From assembly GCA_021432635.1 (NCBI GenBank), contig MU270027.1:558001-622000 (forward strand): 64,000 nt of DNA, given 5' to 3'. Under the pieces are notes generated by a model. It worked only from the letters and a program-made list of their open reading frames with translations, ran no database searches and had not been told where the DNA came from. Source of the stretch: Thozetella sp. PMI_491. Lineage: Eukaryota; Ascomycota; Sordariomycetes; Chaetosphaeriales; Chaetosphaeriaceae. The position numbers and the translations under genes are program-made. Positions within the stretch are counted from its first letter, which is position 1, and every line of letters begins with the position of its first letter. This document shows, piece after piece, positions 1 through 12,051 of the stretch.

Positions 1-742
1 AAACTTCATTATCCCGAGTATTTGGCCGTGATGGGGGGCTTAGCTGAAAACGGATCGAGCCCTGACGGGTCCCACGGCTTGTTGTCAGGTGGGCTAACAA
101 CCCAGCTCGGCTGAAGAACCCATTGTCAAACATGTCATGACGTGCGCCTACCACAGCAGGCGTGGAGAAAAGGGAGGCAAGTAAAGATCGAGCCGGACCC
201 GTAACCGAGCTACGGTACCGCTCAAGCCCGAACTACTGCAATTACACCTATTAGCTCCCGAGGCCTCTCGTCGCACTTGCGGGCCCCTAACCGAATTCGA
301 GCGGAGGGGAATAAAGATACTGACTGGAGCGAGTTAATGCTCTGGGTGTCACTAGTGGAGTGGGTTGGCCTCTCAAGGGTTGCTTCTCACGGTGAGAAAC
401 GACGGCTACAACATGGTTTTGAACCAGGATTCATGAATTGAAAACCCCAATGCGCGTGCTATACCCTATGTGCCAAACCCATTGCCAGTCCGTCTATCCA
501 AGAAGCTAATGAGACCTTCCGAGAGCAAGGAAATGAGAATGCCAACACCTATGCCAGGCAGCCCAGCCGTCATAGCCGACCGACCATATTGATACACATG
601 TGCATGCATGCACACGCTAGACCATAACGATCTGTCATGGTGAATTTGTTTTGATCTAAACCCTTGCCAGATGATCATCCGACATGGCACTCTATCGCGT
701 TTCGTCGTCAGGGAGGGGAAGTACGTAAAAGGCCTCCTTTTC
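1..742. other. intergenic, no gene seen
   Basis: No convincing coding region, RNA gene or repeat is visible here. A short open frame on the minus strand (466-759) runs into the last exon of the neighbouring VPS9-domain gene in another frame and shows no recognisable domain. Confidence 0.5.
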
Positions 743-3038
743 TTATTCCTTGAAGGCACCTATATCCTTCAGCGTGCCAGCCAGCCTTCTGTAGTCTTTT
801 AGCAGCTCCAGCACTTCGTTGAGCCTCAGTTCACCCGGGTTTTGTAGTTCCATGAACCGCCGGACTGGAGGATTGATCTTGGGTATCTCTTTAGGCGGAA
901 GGGATGCCGCAAGGTCAGGGAAAGCCTAGGACATCGTTAGGATCGAGGGAGGCAAAAAGTTGACAGATTAACGAGGGCCGCCTTACAGTAGCCAAGTCTC
1001 CCCCATCCGAGACACCACCCTTCGACACATCCTTCATGGTCGGTGCTGCCGGGGTCGACGTGGTTCGTCCAAAACCTCGGAAACCCCCAATGCCCGCGGA
1101 AAACCGCGCCATCGGGTTGATTGAGTTCCCAAAGTTGCGCACCGAATCGATGAGCGCAGGGTTTGACGATGAGCCTGCTGCTCCAGGCGCCGAAGCACCC
1201 TTTTCTTTTGCTTGTTCGTCCGAGGCGAACGCAGCCAGTTTCTTGCTGCTGCTCGCGCTACGCGAGCTGTCCGCGCTATGGTCTCTCGAGACCTTTCTCG
1301 CGCCGCCCATCAACGTAAGCAACCTGTCTTCCTTCGCAGCCGTCTTAGCGTTCTCCTCAGGGCTTTGGCCCGAACTGGCGCCGCTGGCTGACTCGCCATC
1401 ATCATCTACGGGTGGTGGGGTGCCGATGAGCTTGCGTGCATCATCGAGGGTCTTCGGCACCACAACCTCGTCGCTTGAATTGCTCGCTAATGGGTTCTGC
1501 TCCCGGAGGCGGCCGAGTAAGAAGTTGTAACTCTCCGTTAGGCTGTTGCCGATGTTCTTGAGGCCTTGGTCAGCCGTGGTGAAGACCGCATCACTGGCCG
1601 CGCCGATCGCCTGCGCGGGTGTGTTCACCAGATCGCTAAGCCGGCGGTTTCGCAGCTGCACGGCGGCACGGAGGCCATTGGGCGAGGGCGAGGGCTTGAT
1701 GCTCGCCCCAGCAACGGCGGCAAGTTCCGGAGTTGCCGGGGCGCCGAGACCAGGAGAATAGGCAGGCGGGAAGGTCTCTACTTTGGGAGAATTTGGCCCA
1801 CTGGAGGACTTGAGGGGCCCCGAGGGGGCTTCATCTGCCCTCAGGGTGGAGAGGTCGACAGTTTCGAGGAAGCTAATGGTCGCCTCTAGGTTGGTTAAGC
1901 AGTATGCTGCCTCGCCCACGAGCTTCGGCTCCCACCGGAATCTCTGTATGAAGTTGACATCGCTTATGACATTCAGATTGGTGGGGGGGAGCGTGATAAG
2001 TGTGTAAATCAACATGGGCATAAGCTCGTCCGCGGAGGAGGACGGGTGGAAGTGCGACAGAGTATCGATGATGCCCTTGTGCGCAGCCTTGAGATGGTTG
2101 AGTTTCCCGAGTGGGTATCTCGACTGGTTCATGAGGACGAGCTCCTTTCGGGCATTCTCGAGCCAGTTCTTCACCTCTTCCTTCCTGTCGGCCAACGCCT
2201 CAGGGGTGGCGGACTCGAGGCCCAGGTCGACCCCTAAGTCGGCCGGGCCAATGCCAACCACAGCAAGCGCGGCCGTCTTGGACCGCAGCTTGTCATCCTG
2301 CGCCTCGTCCTGGGTCGAGTGGTGGCGGTAGATCCTGTCGTATATGCCCTCGCAGAGCCTTCTCTCTACTGCCTCTTCGAGCAGACCTTTCTTCTGCTCC
2401 AGGGCCTTTCTCGCCCGCTTCCGATCCGCATACTCCTCAGCCGTGAGCATCTGCTGATCCGAGTCCTTCCGGACCGGGGCCGGCTTCGCCTTCTCCTTGC
2501 TGCTCAGCGACGCTGCCTTGGCCCTCAGCAGGCTAGCGGCCGAAGCGCGGGGCGAATTGGACGGCGCTGGAGAACCCTCTCGCCTCTGGCGTGTTGCTAG
2601 GCTGTCGACATGTGTCTGGATATGGTTTGCGGCCGTGGCATAAAACTCCTGGAACATCCGGGAGAGATTGTCAATGTTCGGCGGAGTGGGGTGGACTTTG
2701 GCAGAGAGGCCATCGATAAAGCTGTCGGCCAAGCCGATAAGCTCGATAGGGAGGTCCTCAAGATCAACGGAGGCACGCGGGGGCTCGGGTGCCTCCTCGC
2801 TGATTCGACTCTCGAAGGTATCGCGCTCGGGTTTCAAGGCAGACGCGGGTGCGGGAGCCACTGATCCGGCGCCATTCTGGATCGTGCTCGCCCGCTTAGG
2901 ACGGCTCGGTTCTGAGGAAGACACGGGGACGGTCTCTGGGCGAGAGAAGGAACGTGTGGACCGCAACGAGCTCGGGCGGGCGGACGTTTTGGAAGACGGG
3001 TTGGATGCCATGGGGCTGCGGCTCAAGCTAGCGAGCAT
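743..3038 (-). CDS. VPS9-domain guanine nucleotide exchange factor (MUK1-like)
   Basis: Predicted exchange factor for Rab5/Vps21-type GTPases in endosomal trafficking. Model: exon 989-3038, intron about 929-988 (GTAAGG to CTAG), last exon 743-928; about 730 residues. The Ser/Pro-rich N-terminus is probably disordered. The middle holds a VPS9 domain recognisable by DELMPMLIYTLITLPP followed by NVISDVNFIQRF. After a second low-complexity stretch the spliced C-terminus reads RRFMELQNPGELRLNEVLEL and ends LKDIGAFKE, which is coherent only after splicing. The start at 3038 has a good context (CCACCATGC). An in-frame ATG at 3011 is equally plausible, and one at 3203 would add an unlikely Leu-rich leader. 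The MUK1 assignment rests on a VPS9 domain lacking a CUE domain and is inference. Confidence 0.8.
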
Positions 3039-3470
3039 GGTGGTTAGCCGAGTTCGAGTTCGCCTCGCTTCGCACCAACGACGCGCCTCGGGGCAGACGT
3101 GTAGGGGAAGGGATGAGGGGAAGCTGTGAAGCAAAAGGAGGGCCCCTTTGGATTTCGGTGAGAGCGGGAAACCTACGTGTGCGGGAACGAGCAGAGGCAG
3201 CACAAGGATATGTACTCAACTGAGCTCGGTGTCGGTAGTGCATGAAGGACTAAGAAACTAATCAGGCCTTGAAACCATATATGGGGGTGGGAGGACTAGA
3301 GCCAGTGGAAGGGGCCAACACGGACAGCCAAATTATGCCACGGGCCTTAGGCGAGAAACAAATAAGCTCCGGGAGCCAACGCAACGCGGCCTCTGGAGAC
3401 TGGCAAACTGGGTCGACGTCTTTCCCGGGAGGGGCGGATCTCTCGGCGAGCAAAGACAGAGGACTCTCCA

Positions 3471-3500
3471 CGACTCGTCTCGACTCGACTCGACTCGACA
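3471..3500. repeat. (CGACT)n microsatellite
   Basis: Tandem CGACT units with one CGTCT variant, about 30 bp, within the divergent intergenic region. Confidence 0.8.
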
Positions 3501-3771
3501 CAAAAAGGCGTTCGACGTCTAGTCAAAACTGCAGGCCACCGGCGCCACCAAAGTTGAGGTGAAGGGGTCCAGGGGTGGTTCGTGCAGGTGGTGAAGCTGA
3601 GACCCGTCAGCGACAGCTGCCACGGCCTGGGCTGTCTCGGTCTCAAATGCGGCGGGATGCGCAAGGCTACAAACCCATCGTTTGGGGGCACGCTGGCACC
3701 TTCTCGAAAGGGGTCTCGCAGGCTGCTAATTAGCGGTAGGCTTGCGGATGCGTAGGTGTTATGTCATACGG

Positions 3772-3819
3772 GTACAGTACATGCCAGTACATAATTACTG
3801 TACATGCCCAAATGTACTC
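3772..3819. repeat. GTACAT-rich degenerate repeat
   Basis: Interspersed GTAC, GTACAT and TGTACAT words over about 48 bp, partly palindromic. No function can be assigned. Confidence 0.5.
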
Positions 3820-4135
3820 GATGGAACACCTCAGCGCCTCATGCCATGTAGCTGGCAAGAACTAATCGGCGCCCAAGAGCCAAGGGGAGCTAAGGGAGCT
3901 GAGCCAGGCACGATCCTGCACCACATCTCCCTGACCTAGGTAAGGAAGACGGCATCGTCCCTGACCTTGACCTACAAAGCTCCTGGTTGCATCGAGTCAG
4001 TTGCGTAATGGCGGGCTGGACAGCCCGAGTCTCCGGCCTTGCACAAGATGGTAACTACGGAACGAGGCAGGCACCAAAAAGTGACATCGTGTGTGCCCCG
4101 TATACCCTTGCCTTTTGGCGTCGTGGTGTGCCGCC

Positions 4136-4210
4136 CTGCAGGCAGGTTGGTAGGTTTGCAGGCAGGCAGCAAGCAGGCAAGCAAAAGCCGCCGGGCAGGT
4201 GCCAGGCAGA
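4136..4210. repeat. GCAGGCAG-type low-complexity repeat
   Basis: Repeated GCAGG, GGCAG and AAGCAGG words over about 75 bp, resembling a degenerate (CAGG)n tract. Another CCTG tract lies near 49.69 kb. Confidence 0.6.
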
Positions 4211-4820
4211 TCCCCGATGCCCATGCAGAATGTCCCGCCTGCCAGTGATCGGTTGGGGGGACGCCTGCGATAAAACAGCCAATCTGTCGGCGAAGCGTGG
4301 CGATTGGAAGGGGCTAGGCCAGCGTCACATGCGCCATTGCGCGGCTGGCGGCGAAGCATCCATCCCTTTGACCAGGTCCGGTGCGGTACATGAGTTGGCC
4401 GCTGATAAGAGGTGGGGGGGCTGATCATGTACCTCTTGCTACGCCCATAACTGCAAGGGTACCCGGCGGGCCCCTCGGGCGCTAACAAATCTTATCGCTC
4501 GCATCCCTAGAGGAAGCTCCCTTAGACCTCGTGCTCCCGGCGTGCATGGCTTGCATGACCACTGAAATACAGGGGGAGGCATCCGCCATCGGCGCCCGGA
4601 CAACCGAATCATCGTCGTCATAACTGGCTACAACCTAACCTTAGGCACGCGACGACGCAAACGCAGCGGGGTCCGACCTCACCCTACGCCTTCTCCTTCT
4701 CCGTTTTGTTGACCCAACCACGCCTCTCCGCTTCTCTAGCCTCTCTTTTCCTTGTGCTTGCTTGCGGTCATCGATCGCCCTTGCTGCGACCGCCCGTCCC
4801 GGCATTTTCTTTTGGTTACC

Positions 4821-6802
4821 ATGTTCTCCCGACGCAGGGGGGGAAACACGCGCTGCCCCTCTGCCGGCAGAGTCACCACCCACCTGCTCCTCTCTTTCAT
4901 CGCCCTCGCGGCCTCGGCCGCCGCGAGCGGCGCCGGCGCCCAGGCCGTCCTCCCCATCGACGCCTCGCCGTTGCCGCCTCTTGTCCCGGAACCCCCGGGC
5001 CCGGCAGAGCACGTATTTGTGAGTTCCCGCCTGCTTAATCGCCCTCATCTCATCGCCCTCCGTCTCTAACCCCCCAGCCGCAGACACTTCGCCACATCTA
5101 CCACCACGGCACCTATCAACACCCGACGCTCCACCGAAAACGCGACGTTGTTGACCGAGATGCGTCGGTTTGGTTGGCAGCCGAAGATGGCCACGAGAAG
5201 CAACGCATTCCCACCGTCAGGGCCAAGAGCGGCCCGACGAGAATCGAACGGCTCGTCGACCGCCGGCCCAGCGTGGTCGACCCCATGGTGGCTATGGCGC
5301 GCGAGAGGGGTTATGTCTCTGTGCTAGCCCCGGATGCGTGGACCATGGACGATGTTCCTGGGCCCAACATCACCGACAAGGACACGGTTCTGAGCTTCGC
5401 ATTGATGGCGGCCAACGCATATGTGGAGACCCCCGGGCAGGCCGACTGGGAAGAGGTGGGGCGGCCTTTCAACCGGAGCGCCGACTTTGGCTGGGAGACC
5501 GACGGGCTCCGCGGCCATGTGTGGGCCGACGAGACCAACTCGACCATCGTCATCGGACTGAAAGGCACGTCGCCGGCCGTGTTCGACGGGGATGGGACGA
5601 CTACCAACGACAAGGTCAACGATAACCTGTTCTTCAGCTGCTGCTGCGCCCAGCAAGGCCCCTGGACCTGGCACCAGGTTTGTGACTGCGCGACGAGCAC
5701 TTACTCGTGCAACAATACCTGTGTCGTCCAAGCCCTGAGGGAGGAGAACCGCTACTACCAGGCGGCCCGCGAGCTCTATGCCAACGTCACCGAGCTATAT
5801 CCGGACTCCAACGTGTGGCTCACCGGTCACTCCCTAGGCGGCGCTGTCAGCTCCATGCTCGGCCTGACCTACGGAGTGCCGACGGTGACGTTCGAGGCGG
5901 TGCCGGAGGCTCTTCCCGCAGGTCGCCTCGGGCTGCCCGTACCCCCGGGTGCCGACCCCCAGTTCCCGCAGACTCGGCAGTTCACCGGGACTTACCACAT
6001 TGGCCACACGGCTGACCCCATCTACATCGGCACGTGCAACGGAGCTACCGCGAGCTGCTCGTTTGGGGGCTATGCTCTGGAATCTGCCTGCCATACGGGG
6101 TATGAGTGTGTCTACGACACTGTCGGTGACAAGGGCTGGCGGGTAGGCATCGGCACTCACAAGATCCGGAATGTGATTCACGACGTCATCCTCAAGTACG
6201 ACACCGTCCCTGAGTGTAAGTTTACTCCGGAGTGCCGGGACTGTGCGACCTGGAAGATGTACGAAAGCAACGGAACCGAGACCACCACTACGTCAAAGTC
6301 CTCCACCACCAGCAAAACGCGAACCCGGACAGAAACTTGTAAGACGCCGGGCTGGTGGGGATGTTTAGACGAGACGACCACGACGACGGACACCACAACT
6401 ACTTCGACAACTACTTCGACAACCACCACATCCACTACGACTACTACAACTACCACCTGCAAGACTCCAGGTTGGTTTGGGTGTAAGGACAAGACAACCG
6501 AGACCGCACCAACCGTGACCACGCCAGTGACGCCCACGTCGACTTCGACAACGTCGACCGTGACGACCACGTGCGAGACACCTGGGCGGTTCTGGGGTTG
6601 CAATGATCAGACTGCCGTCGAGACCGCTACTACAAGCTCGCAGCAGCATCCCATCACCTCGCCGCCTCCCACGCTGACCTCTGCCGCGCCCCCAGCTGAC
6701 ACCGCAGCGCCGAAGTCGCACTGCCTTCGGCGAAACTGGGTTGGGATGTGCAAGGAGTGGGATTCCGAGGTGCCAGTGGCGTGGCACGAGGAGATGAAAT
6801 AG
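4821..6802 (+). CDS. ATG15: ATG15 autophagy lipase
   Basis: Vacuolar phospholipase that breaks down autophagic bodies and other vesicles inside the vacuole. Exons 4821-5018 and 5078-6802, with a 59-nt phase-0 intron (GTGAGT, branch CTAAC, CAG); 640 residues, close to the usual size for filamentous fungi. An N-terminal hydrophobic segment (about residues 20-40) fits a signal anchor. The class-3 lipase core carries GHSLGG with Ser318; Asp379 in HTADP and His about 427 in GTHK are the likely rest of the triad. Several N-glycosylation sequons are present. The C-terminal tail is Thr-rich and has three spaced modules: [18 protein letters not shown] and [10 protein letters not shown]. The first exon was chosen because it supplies the anchor and splices in frame. 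Confidence 0.95.
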
Positions 6803-7734
6803 ACCCAACGACGTCGGAGGAACCATACCGCATATACTTTGTTTGGCACTTATAGGCTAGGGATAAACTGGATTCGGAATAGGAGTTTGGAGGTGCAGGG
6901 CTTTCGAGCATCGTGTTGGGTTTGTTGTAGATATCTTTACTACTACCACCAAGTATCCGGGTTAGACGAACATATACATGTACATCCTAGCATCGTTTAT
7001 GCTACCATATCTGCGGGGTCCACCCCCCACGAGCTGAACTCGTGCGTCTGCGTGCGCGTGCGTCTTACTTGCGTGTAAGCCATCAGCTGAAGGGGGGTGC
7101 GAGGGGGTGAGAAGGGTTCCCGAAACTCGCGATGGCGAAGATCCCTGGGTCGAGACCAATGTGGTCCTCCATGCGCGTCTCTTCTTAGCGCACGAGGCGC
7201 ATGCTTCTTTGGCTTGTGTGCTTGTCTGGCATCTCTACCATCTGTGTCACTCTCCTCGCTAAACGTTAGCGTCAGCCCAAGTGTTTAGGCGAAGGACATG
7301 GAGGCCGTTAGTGGTGCGATTTCACCGCCCATCCCAACTTACGTGAGGGTTCTCCGAATACCACCGCCTAGCGCGCAACGTCCTTCAGGAACCTTCCCTG
7401 CGCCCCCCCTTTTGCCCCTCCATTTTGGCGCCGGGTTCGCCCCACGTTTCCCCGTCCCGCACCTGCAGCTCAGCCCGCCTCTGCCAAAAAGTTCGAGTCC
7501 GCTGGGCAATGTGCCCGAAGGGGCTGGCTGTACATTCGTAGGGCTGGCGACGCAAGAGACACTAAACCCCCAGTCCGACTTTGCACGACCGACCAGGACC
7601 ACGCCAGTTATGGGACTCTGTCCATACCTCTCCTCCCCATAGACGCCGCGCACATCATAGATCCCCGAGTCGCCTGAGCCTGGCGAAGCCGCTGATCGTC
7701 GACACTCGCTGCGGAGTGCCCGATTAAGGTCGCA
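6803..7734. other. intergenic, no gene seen
   Basis: About 0.9 kb between two plus-strand genes: the 3' end of ATG15 and the promoter of the RING/SH3 gene. An open frame from 7298 has no recognisable domain and is probably leader sequence. Confidence 0.5.
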
Positions 7735-10700
7735 ATGGACTCGCCGCGGCCGACAGTCGATCTGGAGAAGGAGTTGGTGTGCTCGGTGAGCTTCCCCCTC
7801 TCCTCAACGGCGCTGCGAGCGCCGCCCCTCGCAACGTTACTCATTGCTAACGCGGGCCCCTCTCTCGTCCTCAGATCTGCACCGAGCTCCTCTATCAGCC
7901 GCTTACTCTCCTTGACTGTCTGCATACCTTTGACGGAGCATGCGTCAAGGAGTGGTTCTCATGGCAGGCCCAGGCCGCCGAGTCGGCGCTCATACCGCCG
8001 GACCCAGACTCTCCCGTCTTCACCTGCCCATCGTGCCGGGCCCCGGTGCGCAACACCCAGCACAACGCCACCGTTACGACGCTGCTAGATTTGTTCCTGG
8101 CCGCGAACCCGGAGAAGGTCAAGCCCGAGGCGGAGAAGGAGGAGATGGATTCCAAGTACAAGATTGGGGAGCGGGTCTTGCCAAAGCTGAACATCCCGGA
8201 AAAGACACCAGAGCAGAGGAGGTTGGATGAAGTGGAACGCAGACTAGTCGAGGAAGTGAGAGAGCTAAGCCTGCGGGAGGCTGTCGCAGCCGCGGCAGCA
8301 ACGTCGTCGTCGTCGTCGTCGTCGCCGCACGCGGGCTCGAGGACCCGGAGAGCGAGGGGGGAGAGCCGCTCGAGGGATGGGAGGGCTGAGACTCGCTCAT
8401 CCCGGGCGAGCAGGGAGGCGAGCCGCGAGCCAAGCCGGGACTCGGGCCGAGGAGAACACAGGGCGCGGGATGCGCGAGAACGGGCGCGCAGGCAAACTGC
8501 CGAGGAGAACCGGCGGAGGGCCGAGGCCAGCGTCATGCTGACCCCCGAGCTTCCACAGGAAGACAGCCGGCGGCAGAGAAGCGGATCCCGGCAGAGGTCG
8601 ACGGAATCTACAGACCAGCCGCGGAGACTGATCGAGCACCAGTCATCGATCCGCTCCCTGATCAGCCGTTCGGACACTACTGCCATGGACTCCAGGGATG
8701 TCGCCCGTGAGATAGAGGATTTCACGAAGCAGATCCAGGAGGAGGGCCTGTTGGACGGCATTGACCTGGACAACATCGACCTGAACACGAACGATGAGCT
8801 GAGCCGAAGGATTACCGAGGCGTATAGGCGACGACATCGTGAAAGAGCGAGACAGGAAGGCGGGAGGAGAAGCAACGCGAGTGCGCATTCTCATCGATCG
8901 TCCGACAGCGCCCTTGAACCGAGACCGCAGATTCGGGATTCGTCGCGTCCTTCAAGCAGACACAGAGCTCACTCAGGGCCGCGCGCCGTCGAGGAGAGGG
9001 GCAGATATCCACCCTCTAGCTCGCAGCACTTGGAGGTTCAGGAACCCCGCAGACGGCGGAGGACGACGAGCGGTGGCCGGAGCGCAACCGTCCCAGTTGT
9101 GCCAACCCAGCCGGAGCCGAGAACCGCGAGTCGCTCACAGACGGACCTGGGGTTAAGGTCGCAGACCGTCGAATCCCCCCCGAGTAGTTTGGCGATTCGG
9201 CCGAGTGTTACTGCCGAGGCGAGGAGCTCCAGCACACCCACCATGTCCTCCCCAGCGCTTGCCCTTACAGAATCGCCGGGCTTGCGTGGGCTGCCCTTCA
9301 GCGCCCGGGTGTCCTCCACCGGTCTCGGTATCACCCAGGGCAAGAATGCAACGCCCCCGGACACGCCGAGAGATCCGAGTCGGCGAGCCCACCGTCCCAC
9401 CGATCTTGTCATCAGCCCGGCCGCCACGTCAAACGTCACGGCTCCCGTTAGCCCTGGCCTGAGCTCCTCTCTCGTCCCATCTCCCAGGTCTCGCGCTCCT
9501 CGATATCTAGAGCCCAATATCAGCTGCAGGCGTTGCTGCAAGGAACATATCGAGTACGAGTTGCACTACAACTGCGCTGTCTGCGACGACGGCCGCTATA
9601 ACATCTGCCTCAACTGTTACCGCCAGGGCAAGGGATGCCTACACTGGTTCGGCTTCGGGCGTCTTGCTCACACCAAGTGGGAAAACGTTCGGGCAGCCAA
9701 CGGCGATGCGAGCCTTCCAGAGCCGCACCTGCTCAAGGCAACGCGATATCTCCCGCCCAAGACGATTCCTGGCGGCGCGGACGGACGGCGGACCATCTCG
9801 GCGGCCAACCCGCTGGACCGGCTGCAGAGCGGTGCGTTCTGCTCGCGATGCTTCTCCTGGGCCAATGAGTGCTACTGGCGATGCGACCTGTGTAATGATG
9901 CAGACTGGGGCTTCTGCAATGACTGCGTCAACCAGGGGCGTTGCTGCACGCATCCGCTCCTGCCGTTGGGCTACCAGCAGAGCGTGGACCCCCTGAGCGG
10001 GACGCCGCCGGGGAGCCCCACGTACCGCGGCTCACCGCAGTCGCCCCGGCCGCCCACCGCATCGGTGCTCACCGGACCGAACGCGGTGCCTTCCGGGCCG
10101 TACCTGCCCCTGACTTTCACTGTCAGCTGCGATGCCTGCCGCCTGCCCATTGGGCCCCTCCAGAACCGCCACCACTGCTACTCCTGCGTGTCGCTGACCC
10201 AGGGTCCAGACTCGCGCCCGGGCGATTACAATCTCTGCGAGTCATGCTATGCTGGCCTGATTCGCGAGGGAAGCATCGCGGCCGAGAACGGCATCGACGG
10301 ATGGCGCCGTTGCCTGCAAGGCCACCGCATGGTCGTCGTGCGCTTCGTGGACGGGCCCGGCGGACAGCGTCGCATCGTCGCACATGACTTGGTGGGCGGA
10401 CGCATGCTGCGCGTCGAAACCCTCGCACCGGGCCACGCCCAGAGCCACGGGCTGCAGATCTGGAGCTGGTCGGGAGGTGCGAAGCTGTCCGAGAAGTACC
10501 AGCGTCTCGTCTCTGTGGATGTGAAGGCTTGTGCCGACGCGGCCGGCGTCGAACCAGCCCTACGTGCGAAACTCACGGATCGGTTTCCAGCCGAGGGCGG
10601 CTGTGGCCCGCGGGTGTTGGCGCGTTGGGCCTGGTACCCCGAGCCTGGGCCCAACCACGGGGATGAGCTCCTCTTCCCAAAGGGCGCTGAAATTACCGAG

Positions 10701-10793
10701 GTGGACCAGTTTGACGAAGCATGGTTCCATGGGACGTATATGGGCGCGAAGGGGGTGTTCCCTGCGCCATACGTGCGGACATTGGACGAGTAA
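7735..10793 (+). CDS. RING-finger, multi-zinc-cluster, SH3-domain protein
   Basis: Probable E3 ubiquitin ligase. Exons 7735-7785 and 7875-10793 with an 89-nt phase-0 intron inside the RING (GTGAGC to CTCAG); 989 residues. The RING starts at Cys16 (CSIC), continues with CLHTFDGAC (Cys32 to Cys40) and closes with CPSC (Cys68, Cys71). The position normally held by the fifth zinc ligand, a Cys, is Asp37. A long Arg/Ser/Glu-rich region follows. Three Cys clusters of ZZ-like spacing lie near residues 567-610 (CRRC...CAVC...CLNC), 673-715 (CSRC...CDLC...CNDC) and 769-810 (CDAC...CYSC...CESC). An SH3 domain ends the protein (about 931-989, ARWAWYP ... GVFPAPYVRTL). The combination resembles a conserved fungal RING/SH3 family whose substrate I cannot name. 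Confidence 0.85.
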
Positions 10794-11069
10794 ATCGGAA
10801 AGGGGGTAAAGCTCTGGCCGAACTGAGTGCCGAGCAAGTAATGTCTAGATGGATGATGAAGCACATGAACAGAATGACCAAATGCGTGGGAGGGTGAGCA
10901 CTAAAAGGCGCACTCTTGGGCCTTTCTGTTGGGCATACCACAGATAGCGCAGGTCTATATACGGGAACAATGCATAGCTATGCCAAAAAGTCATCGGACC
11001 CAGTGCCAGCAGAGTCGCGCCATTGGCATGTGGCGGTCTGCTTTTCCTTATTTACACCCTGCCTGCACC

Positions 11070-12051
11070 TTACTCGTGGGACCATTCTGCTTTCTTCTTC
11101 TCGGCAAACGCCTTCATGCCAATCTTTTGATCCTGGCTGCCAAAGAGAGCATGGAACACCCTCCTCTCGTACTCGACCCCATCTCGCAGGGGCAGGTCCT
11201 GACTCTTGTTCACCACCTCCTTAGCGGCCTGCACCGCAACTCGGCTGTAGCTGGCAATGGTCTCAGCTGTCTGGAGCGTCGCTTCCATCAGCTTCTCGTA
11301 GTCGTCGAAGGCGCGCGCCGCGACCCCCCATCGCTCTGCCTCGGTTCCCGTGAAGGACTTGCCCGTCAGGATCAGCTCCATGGCACGGGCCTTGCCTATG
11401 GCCCGGGTTAGTCGCTGCGAGCCGCCCGCGCCGGGGATCGTGCCGAGCTTGATCTCGGGCTGGCCGAAGTTGGCGCCGGCCGTGCAGTACAGAACGTCGG
11501 CCATGAGGGCGAGCTCGCACCCGCCACCGAGGGCATGGCCGGAAACGGCGGCGATGATGGGCTTCTTGACGGCGATGGTCAGGTCGGACCAGTTCTCGAT
11601 GAAGGACGACGTGTAGGCGGCGCTGAAGGTTAGCGGGGCCATCTCCTTGATATCAGCGCCGGCCGCGAAGGCACGCTCGGAGCCGGTAAGAACGATGGCC
11701 CCGACGTCGGGCGAGGCGTTAAACTCGCCGAGCGCCTGGTTCAGCTCCTTGATGAGGGGGGAGCAGAGCGCGTTGAGGGCCTTAGGCCGGCTAAGGGTTA
11801 CTGGCCGGGGTGAGCCTAGTTGCACAGGGAAGCCGAGGGCCCGGGGACTCCTTCGTCGGGAGGCCAGGGCCCTGGGGTCAAGCGGAGGGCGAGATGGGAT
11901 CCATACCTTGTCCCACGCCCGGCCGAGGGGTTGACACTTGGATAAACTCATACGGCCGCGCCGAGCTGGCCGAGAAGCCCCGGACCAGGCGAGGCAGCGT
12001 CGACGGTTGGAAACGCGAGGCCATAGGCCGTAAGCACCGAAGCGAGCTCAT
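11070..12051 (-). CDS. mitochondrial enoyl-CoA hydratase (crotonase family)
   Basis: Hydrates trans-2-enoyl-CoA in beta-oxidation or branched-chain amino acid breakdown. Exons 11907-12051 and 11070-11800, with a 106-nt phase-1 intron (GTATGG to CCAG); 291 residues, the normal family length. The N-terminus is rich in Arg, Ser and Leu without acidic residues for the first 30 residues, as in a mitochondrial presequence. The crotonase core shows AFAAGADIKEM (oxyanion-hole region), SGHALGGGCELALMAD and QPEIKLGTIPGAGGSQRL, with both catalytic Glu positions kept. Splicing joins VGQ to VTLSRPKALNAL, restoring the conserved start of the core. Reading through the intron would insert an Arg/Pro-rich segment, so the splice is well supported. 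Confidence 0.93.

Larger units (their letters stand above)
3039..4820. promoter_or_regulatory. divergent intergenic region between VPS9 gene and atg15
   Basis: About 1.8 kb separates two divergently transcribed genes and must hold both promoters. It contains three simple-sequence patches (listed separately) and no supported gene. The open frames here are short, overlap on both strands and lack domains. Confidence 0.5.

Noticed and set aside
466-759. 97-codon minus-strand open frame
   Set aside because: Overlaps the last exon of the VPS9-domain gene in another frame and has no recognisable features.
7895-8875. 326-codon minus-strand open frame opposite the RING gene
   Set aside because: Low-complexity Ser/Arg/Leu sequence that mirrors the Arg/Ser/Glu-rich sense protein; no domain.
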